The position numbers were made by a program, and so were the translations under genes. Under the pieces are notes generated by a model that was not told the DNA's origin, searched no databases, and was given only the letters and a program-made list of their open reading frames with translations. Shown here one piece after another: positions 45,298 to 64,000 of a stretch of DNA of 64,000 bases; the stretch's first letter is position 1; each line of letters opens with the position of its first letter. Source of the stretch: Cliona cf. orientalis (Eukaryota; Porifera; Demospongiae; Clionaida; Clionaidae); contig OZ005699.1 of NCBI GenBank assembly GCA_963930775.1, positions 517,501 to 581,500 of the forward strand, written 5' to 3'.

Positions 45298-45372
45298 GAG
45301 GTTGTATAGTGAATGGGTGGGGCTCGTTTTCGGTGACGTCATAGCTAAGGAATTCAAAACAAACACAAAGCT
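45298..45372. promoter_or_regulatory. 75-bp divergent promoter TDP2-like 3 / CCDC177
   Basis: The two start codons are separated by only 75 bases, the tightest pair in the window. The sequence contains GGTGACGTCATAGC (a palindromic TGACGTCA CRE/ATF site at about 45334-45341). Transcripts must overlap or start within a few tens of bases of each other. Confidence 0.55.
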
Positions 45373-46813
45373 ATGGCGGGAGAAGGTCTTGGCACAAAAA
45401 ATGGAAACGGTAAGTCGAACAATGTTATCTTTGAGTCCTGTTTGCAGAAATTGTTTCTTTTTCTACGCTTGGCTGTCTGGAGTACCTTAAAGTTTTATTA
45501 TTAAAGTTTTAATGAATTTCTCTAATTAATGCACACCAAAACTTTAGCCACCTGCTTGAAGCTGGACCTGTACAACTTTGACACGGCGGAGAACCAAAAC
45601 AGCAGATACATCCTCACCAGCCCACGCTCCTTAAGAGTGAGTTGCCTCATAAATTATCACACACACGAATCTCTAGACCAATTTAATCATCATTAAAGTA
45701 CAATTTGTCATGCATGTTAAAATTTTACGCTAGACAAATTATATGATTAAATTGGTCTTTTCATATGGTTTTCTGCTATCCATGGCTGGTCACACACACA
45801 CACACAGGCATGTTCAAGATTAGGGATAAAGGTTAGTCCTCTGATAGATAACTAAGACTGCATAACTGTATACGTCATTGTATTACTGCACCTAACTCTA
45901 TACCGTATAGCCGGAAATATTGGCGGGAATTAAATTTGGTGGTTGAGCCCAAAATTTCCTATTACAAGAATATTGGCGGATTTAAATTTGGCGGTTCAGT
46001 ATGGGATCGCCATATGTGTATATGCGAGTGGGAAATTTTGGCAGATTTTAATATGGCGGTTGTAATATAGACTGCCAAACTGCAAAATTTTAATTCCCTG
46101 CCAAATTTTCCGGCTATACGATAAGTCATTATACCACTGCATGTACTTTTGTATGCCTGTAGCCGGTAGAACTTCTACCACAGACTCTGGAGGAATTCTC
46201 CGTCAGCTCCAAAGGTCTAGGACTCAAACAGGGCATGCTAACAACCGTCCATCAAGAGTCTGAGAGACAGAGACAGAGAAAGCTACGGGTGGCCAGGAAG
46301 GAGAGAGAAAAGATTATCGCAGAGGAAGGAGAGAGAAGTGGAGCTAAGGAGAGGAAGAGTGAGGAGGTGAAACTGCGAGGGCCAGAGAGTCATAGTATTG
46401 GAAGAGTGAGCAACATACCTATGGCTGCCTTGACTGAGAAGGTGCAGTTAACGTGTACATGTGTTGTATCGTATAGCCGGAAATAATATTATTGGTGGGA
46501 ATTAAATTTGGCGGTTGAGCCCAAAATCGCTATTGTAAGAGCATTGGCGGATTTAAATTAATTTTGGTGATTCGGTACAGGATCGCCATGCGTGTATATG
46601 CGAGTAGGAAATTTTGGTGGATTTTAATTTGGCAGTTGTAATATAGACCATCAAACCGCCAAATTTAATTCCCCGCTAAATTTTCCGGCTATACGGTATT
46701 AATTTCAGCTAGATAATACATTGTGTGTACCTCTTAATAAATCCCTAACAAAATTCCACCCTTATTCAGTGCTATGATTGATTTCGTGTAATCTTTTCCG
46801 TCCATTATCTGGT

Positions 46814-46847
<34 letters not shown>

Positions 46848-49800
46848 CACGCATACATACACACACATCTCCGCTAATAATCGCAGGACCAGCGTCTATT
46901 AGGAGCTATGATTGGACGGATGGCAGAGGAGGAGAGACTGGCGGCTCAAAGCGAGAGGACGGCGTGGGCGTGGCACGTCGAGAGAGAGCGGGAGAAGAGG
47001 GAGAGAGAGGAGAGAGAGACAGTGCACCAGAGGAGGGTGGCTGAATCGCAGAGAAGATTCAAGAAACAGGTATAATATTATAATTATGTACATGTACATG
47101 TACGTGCCCAATAATATTAGTAATTGTGCTGACGACATAATTGGAATAATATTATAATGGGCTATGATTAGTTTATTGTATGGTAAGGCATTGTTTGGGT
47201 ATGCTGGAATTCTCCTTATATGCACAGTTCTAAATTTAGAACAGTCCCTGTAGCTATTGTGGTGCCCAGCCTTGAGAATTAAGGGTATAACTTTCGTATC
47301 TATATTATACAGGTATATGTCCTGGTACATGTATTCTCATTAAATACGATGTCGTGTAGGTAATATACTCAAAATAGGTTGACAGTTTAAAGCGTGTCCA
47401 TCGCTCCCTTCTCGAAGAGGAAGGGCGAGAGAGACAGGAGCAGTACGATGCCAAGTGGGATAGATGGGCGGAGTCAGCTCAGCTACAGGCAAACCTCAAG
47501 GCTCAGAAAATTCAGGCCAAGAAACACAATCAACTGGTACTATATCCATTTATTATTACATGAAGAGTTAGGGAGAAAGACTCAAGTCCGAATCTCATTC
47601 TATTTCTGTTGATTCTCTTGCAGTTGAGGAAATCTCTCCAGGAGCAGCGTCTGAGGGAGCTAGCGTCAGACGAGAGTCTCCAGCAGGAGTCGCTGAGAGA
47701 GCAGCTCAGCCGGCTAGAGAGCAGGGCGGCCAGCAACAGGGATAACATTATCAGCAGAGAAACTAAGGTCAAACTCCCCTCTCTTTTGTCACATTAGGGG
47801 GTGCTATTTGTGAGCCCCCTCTAGGTTGGTTCCCCCCTCCCCCCCCCCCCAACCTAAAATTTCTTAAGTTTTTTGGCCTAAGTAGCCAACATCATTATGA
47901 TTTGATAATAATTATTATGAAGTTAGTCTAGCTATATTAATTTTTATGTGCACTATGGTATAGTCTATATATAAAGTAGCATGTTCAGGACCATGGTAGC
48001 TGGTTTCACCTGCTTAAGAGGTACATTTTGGTTTTTGTTCCAGCTCCATAGCTCTTTCCGTTGCCGAGATACACTTTGGCGCGCGCCGCGGTGTGGAGTT
48101 AATGCTATTCATAACTTTTAATTAATTACGTCACGGTCCGTACATTCCAACGTGAAACCCATACGCGTTTTGCTACCCCCTGTCCCAGCTCAATAAATAG
48201 CGATTTCCGGGAGGGACTATCGGGGCTAGACGATGTCAGCGGTACCCCCTCTGGCATCCGCAGCTGAAAACTGCACATGGTCCTGGGCATATATGGCTTA
48301 GGGGTCGCCCAGGTTCCTCCCTCGAATACCCCCCATCCTGGACAAAGCCTGTTAATTCACCATAGGCTGACTTCGGTCCCCTGTGGCTGTGACACAGAAG
48401 CCTAACTGGCTGCAGTAATCTGCAGTGTACCCTGACCAATGTTCCAGCCTAGAGCTCGGAAGGTCGATGGGAGGATGGGGTTATCATTTTTTTTCCATTC
48501 TATCACTGATGAAAATGTATCTGATCTCATTGTAGCCTGCTATAATAATCATATTAAATCACACAGAAACCTCCTAAACAGATATATATTAGTACAGTAC
48601 AGAAATTATACGGCTAAAAATATTATATATAGAGGGAGTCTGTCCCTGCCCCCCCCCCCCTGCAAAGTGATTTGGCAAAAAATATTATGATATAGGAGAA
48701 GCAATTTCGTCACGAGGCGGAGAGGGCTCGCCACCAGCGGAGGAGGGAGGAGCTGGCAGTGCAGAGCCGAGAGGAGCAGGAACTACTGCAGGCTTCACTG
48801 GCAGAGAGACACAAACAGGCCGTGAGGAGATACCACGCTCAGTGCGAACTGAGAAGATCACTCGTCAAACAAGCTAGGTAAAAATTAATATTGATGATAA
48901 AAATTACTGTATAGCTGGAAATATTGGCGGGAATTAAATTTGGCGGTTGAGCCCAAAATCGCTATTGCAAGAATATTAGCGGATTTAGATTTGGTGGTTC
49001 GGTACAGGATCGCCATACGTATATATGCGAGTTGGAAATTTTGGCGGATTTTAATTTGGCGGTTGTAACATCGGCCACCAAACCGCCAAATTTTCCGGCT
49101 ATACAGTATAACAAAATTTTGCGACCAGGTGAAGATAATAATAACCGATGATAATTATGCATAAAAGAAGGGGAAAAAAGGACCACTTGTACTACTTCAT
49201 CTCCAGATTTTCAATATTGCAAACATTAATAACCTTCAAGTATTAATTTTAGGATCTGGGGACGAGGCTACATCATTAAAATTTATTCCCATGTGTGCCT
49301 CCCACCGGCACCAGTGATGTAGAAGCCAAGAGACAAGCGGAGTGCAAGCTGCGGTCGGAGCTGATGGAGGATGAGCTGCTCCAGTGGCGGAAGGAGGTGG
49401 ATGCCTACCAAAGACACTCCATGAGCAAGGCAGAGGAGACAGCTCAGGTACGTACTCTAAAGTTTAGCTTTTGATCCAAGGGGCTCGTAGAAATCTCGTA
49501 CACTTCGGGGTGAAATCTCTAGAAATGTTGGCTGAAATCTGGAAATCTTATTTGAATCTCAATATGAAATCTTGAAATTAGCCAATTTTTCGATCTTGTT
49601 TGAGCTCAAGACATTAAGGTGGGATTGACTAGCTTTGATGTGGTTAGTAGTAGCTCCTCCCAAGCCACACCCCTTGCTGCACAGCTATCTGTTGAATTTG
49701 CTGGAACAAATTTCGTTGGATTACATGTCGTAGGAACTGGTGGAGAGTAGGAGACGAGAGCTCCAGGCCAAGCGTCTGCAGCGAGAGAAAGAACAACAGG

Positions 49801-50316
49801 TAAACATCAGACAGAGGCAGATGGAGGAGCTGGAGAGAAGGGCTCAGTACGCAACAGAGATGGAGCAGAAGAGAGAAAGATCGGAAGCCATTTTGAGGGA
49901 CAGAGAGACAACCATACAAAAGGTACGTACACAAGTTACAAAATTTAACATTTTCTGTAGGCTAAGAGTGGTCCATGGTTATCTATTAATTTTTTTTGGA
50001 ATGTCTTATGAAAGTTGCTGCTGAAATGAACTTTTTTAATAATATTATTATAATATTATTATAGTCCAGAGAAATTGCTGATGCTAGCGCTAAATTGAGA
50101 GATCAAGTGAAAGACCATTATCTAAGGAAGTAAGCTCTAACGTTAACTTCTACGAACACTTTCTCAGCTCAAAATAATAATTGACATTAATTTTTTTATG
50201 TCAGCTCATTTGACAGAATGGTTCAGAGAGCAGAGATGCAAGCAGCGCTTGAGAATAGGCAACCAAAGACGCTCACTCAGAATCCAAAGAATGTATCCAA
50301 GTTGATCTTGGCTTAG
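45373..50316 (+). CDS. CCDC177: Coiled-coil protein CCDC177
   Basis: Twelve exons: 45373-45409, 45548-45636, 45808-45831 (24 bases), 46163-46441, 46887-47069, 47378-47536, 47624-47767, 48696-48877, 49315-49447, 49734-49922, 50065-50129, 50205-50316; in phase, 531 residues. The N-terminal signature LDLYNFDTAENQNSRYILTS then PRSLRACSRLGIKPVELLP matches vertebrate CCDC177 closely. The rest is one long Arg/Glu-rich coiled coil, ending with the conserved NSFDRMVQRAEMQAAL. It is shorter than human CCDC177 (about 700 residues), mainly because the long low-complexity Ser/Ala insert is missing. Molecular function of the family is poorly known. Introns carry three copies of the family 1 TIR element. 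Confidence 0.9.
45901..46121. repeat. Short TIR element, family 1 (CCDC177 intron 3)
   Basis: Begins TACCGTATAGCCGGAAATAT and ends TTTTCCGGCTATACG; about 220 bp with GGCGGATTTAAATTTGGCGG-type inner repeats. Confidence 0.8.
46467..46698. repeat. Short TIR element, family 1 (CCDC177 intron 4)
   Basis: Begins ATCGTATAGCCGGAAATAAT and ends TTTTCCGGCTATACGGTA; same inner repeats as the intron 3 copy. Confidence 0.8.
46812..46866. repeat. CA microsatellite in CCDC177 intron 4
   Basis: A run of CA repeats with a few interruptions, 20 bases upstream of the exon 5 acceptor. Confidence 0.85.
47990..48470. repeat. Probable dispersed repeat in CCDC177 intron 7
   Basis: This part of the 928-base intron is more GC-rich than its surroundings and has a minus-strand open frame of 67 codons (48439-48236) without resemblance to a known domain. 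It looks like a fragment of an interspersed repeat. No copy elsewhere in the window confirms this. Confidence 0.3.
48906..49109. repeat. Short TIR element, family 1 (CCDC177 intron 8)
   Basis: Begins CTGTATAGCTGGAAATATTG and ends TTTTCCGGCTATACAGTA, about 204 bp. Confidence 0.8.
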
Positions 50317-50815
50317 TACTGTTATCCAACCACTTTTTAGACCCTGCAAGCCTTGGCTCCTGCATTCACTACATACATGACATTGTATTCAACAGCATTG
50401 TCAATGTAATGATATTGATTTTGATCCAACAGTCATCACTTTTAATATCAAAATTTAATATAAGAAACTTTATTATAATGACCTATTAATACAAGAACAA
50501 TAGTATTGAAAATGATCAACATGTTTGTTGTACTGTTCCCTGGGGATGAAAGCTGTAGTGTACAGTAGCTTGCTACTTGATCCCATACGGTACACATGCA
50601 TGTACAGATATTATACCAGTACACATGTAGTATGGTTCATACATTTAATTAATAAAGATACATACATGACAAGTTCTGGCCTCCCCTCTATGTTGATGCA
50701 AGTGGTTTGTTTTTTTTTAATCGATCAATTTGGGGGAGTAATGGACCACTGTAGATAGTAGCAATATTAAATAGAAGATGCATTCTTGCTGGTAGTATAG
50801 TAGATGGTGATACCA
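50317..50815. other. Convergent spacer CCDC177 / microprotein
   Basis: AT-rich 3' flank of both genes; no exon supported. Confidence 0.6.
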
Positions 50816-51140
50816 TCACATCATACCCCCCAGTTTGGTCTTCAAGAAATGTTTTGCCTTCTAAAGCAGGAAAATAAATATAATTTAAAAAAAAAAATAA
50901 TAATATCATAGTCGATATTCATCATAATACATGTGGGCCTATACTATACTACATAATATTCAAAGCTAGGCATACCTGGATCTGAAACTGGACCTCTGCT
51001 GAGTCTTGCTGGTGTCTGTTTCTCTCGAATTCCTCTCTTACCACTCTCCTAAAGTAGCTCTGGTCAGTGAGCTTGAGTTGGAGCCTGCCTCGTTGCAGAA
51101 TGGATCGATACAAGGACAGTACTTCACGCGTACCCATCAT
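50816..51140 (-). CDS. MIURF: LYR-motif microprotein like MIEF1 microprotein (MIURF)
   Basis: Two minus-strand exons, 51140-50976 and 50860-50816, joined in phase at GTATGC/TTTAG, giving 69 residues. The sequence opens MMGTREVLSLYRSILQRGRL with the LYR tripeptide, continues YFRRVVREEFERNRHQQD, and ends KAKHFLKTKLGGMM. This matches the mammalian MIEF1 microprotein (70 residues, made from the leader of the MIEF1 mRNA) in length, LYR position, the REEF/RREF helix and the GKLG-type end. The mammalian protein binds mitochondrial acyl-carrier protein and MALSU1 on the large mitoribosomal subunit. Here it is its own gene with its own intron. No mitochondrial-dynamics protein follows it: the DNA to the left on this strand is CCDC177's 3' end on the opposite strand. 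Translation could start at the first or second Met (51140 or 51137). Confidence 0.85.
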
Positions 51141-51530
51141 CGACCGACTTTATTTCGGGCCACGTGGGCTTTGCTCCCTAATTAACGCGCACCCCCTTAA
51201 TTGCCCTACCCTTGGGATATGCAGAGCTTGCATTCTTCGCATACTGTACTGCTCGAAGCAAGCTAATCGCCTATTGTACTCGGAAGCCGTAATACTTTCT
51301 GGCCAGCAGTCAAGTACAAGTTATTTGTTTACTGATCTGAGACACGCAAGGCCGCCATCGTTCTATCAACGCTCGATCGATCGAGCACAGATTTATATCA
51401 GTCTCCCTCCTGCCTCTGCTAGCTGTGGGCGCTACCTGCACTAGAGAAGAATTTAAGCTTGCTCGAGCAAGTATCTCGTGCAGCTAGTGTAATAACTATC
51501 TTCAGCTGATACATTGAAGGAAAAGGCGCC
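51141..51530. promoter_or_regulatory. Divergent promoter microprotein / myosin-I
   Basis: 390 bp between start codons. It includes a GGCCACGTGGGC E-box at about 51159-51170 and a palindromic CGATCGATCGAG stretch near 51374-51385. Functional use is inferred. Confidence 0.4.
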
Positions 51531-63533
<12,003 letters not shown>

Positions 63534-64000
63534 GTAAGCCCCTCCTCGTTAATGCAGTAATTACACAGTGATATTATGCATTATGAAAATTCACCTTCTA
63601 CGTACTACTTCAGCGGCTAGGGGCAACCATCACATATAATATTATATAGCACTAAGTTAGTGCTTACGTATGTAGCCTTCAGACCAGCCAACCCACTGGC
63701 TACATGAGAGTTCAGTAAGCTAAACTTCTCTTCTACTACTAATCCCAAACCTAAGGGGCAACCATCCCATTGCCTGCTCAGGCAAACCTAACCCCAGTAA
63801 AAGGCACTAGAGCCGCTCATAAATTATGTAGGTGTCTAGCATTGAGAACTAGGGATGGTACCAGTACATGTATGTATGTAGATGGTTGCCAATCCAGGGA
63901 CAATTCAGTTGGCTCTAATTCAAATTCTTTCTCATTCAACCTCTCTCCCCCACATGCACGGTTCGATAGTCCATAGTAGGGGTAGTTGAGCTTTGTGTGG
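63534..64000. other. Start of MYO1D intron 12
   Basis: No further exon is recognisable before the window ends; the IQ region of the myosin should follow to the right. Confidence 0.6.

Noticed and set aside
45296-45490. Plus-strand frame starting at 45296 as the CCDC177 start
   Set aside because: It is in a different frame; the start at 45373 splices in phase to the conserved LDLYNFD exon.
46899-47330. 143-codon minus-strand frame opposite CCDC177 exon 5
   Set aside because: Antisense shadow of an Arg/Glu-rich exon extended into intron sequence.

Overview
This window looks like a stretch of nuclear chromosome from an early-branching animal, most likely a sponge (demosponge-like). Reasons: every gene has short spliceosomal introns with GT-AG borders (and one AT-AC border). 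The genes are conserved animal and eukaryote families: ARPC2, SNF8/VPS22, a kinesin-3 motor, granulin, TDP2, CCDC177 and class-I myosin. There is also a tandem pair of ZU5-UPA-Death genes and an L-rhamnonate-dehydratase-like pair. The lineage is inferred from gene content and has not been tested by search. All exon models below were built by hand: each junction was checked for splice signals and reading phase.

Layout, left to right. 1-3 kb: the 5' end of an unrecognised Ser/Pro-rich minus-strand gene. 3.2-7.5 kb: a plus-strand FG-GAP membrane protein resembling plant DEX1. 7.7-17.6 kb: a tandem duplication of a gene encoding a membrane-anchored ZU5-UPA-Death protein. Each copy is preceded by the relic of a CARD exon; in the first copy two DNA elements have inserted into it, and in the second it is truncated and frameshifted. 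17.9-20.4 kb: ARPC2 (minus). 20.6-21.8 kb: SNF8/VPS22 (plus). 22.1-27.6 kb: a KIF28/KLP-6-like kinesin-3 (minus) with a U12-type AT-AC intron and a C-terminal CaaX box. 27.9-33.1 kb: a giant progranulin with 18 granulin repeats, nearly all in one 5-kb exon. 33.4-41.2 kb: one decayed and two nearly complete copies of a rhamnonate-dehydratase-like enolase-superfamily gene (minus). 41.4-45.3 kb: three TDP2-like phosphodiesterase genes (two plus, one minus). 45.4-50.3 kb: CCDC177 (plus). 50.8-51.1 kb: a two-exon LYR microprotein that matches the mammalian MIEF1 microprotein (minus). 51.5 kb to the right edge: the motor domain of a MYO1D-like myosin, cut by the window end.

Many neighbours are head to head with 75-390 bp between start codons, so shared promoters are likely (DEX1, ARPC2/SNF8, kinesin/granulin, RhmD/TDP2, TDP2/CCDC177, microprotein/myosin). 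Introns and spacers hold several families of short terminal-inverted-repeat elements and many GA/CT microsatellites. I saw no rRNA, tRNA, CRISPR array or viral gene. The strongest observations are the AT-AC intron, the CaaX kinesin, the free-standing MIEF1-type microprotein, the 18-repeat granulin with its conserved linkers, and the broken CARD/ZU5 locus.
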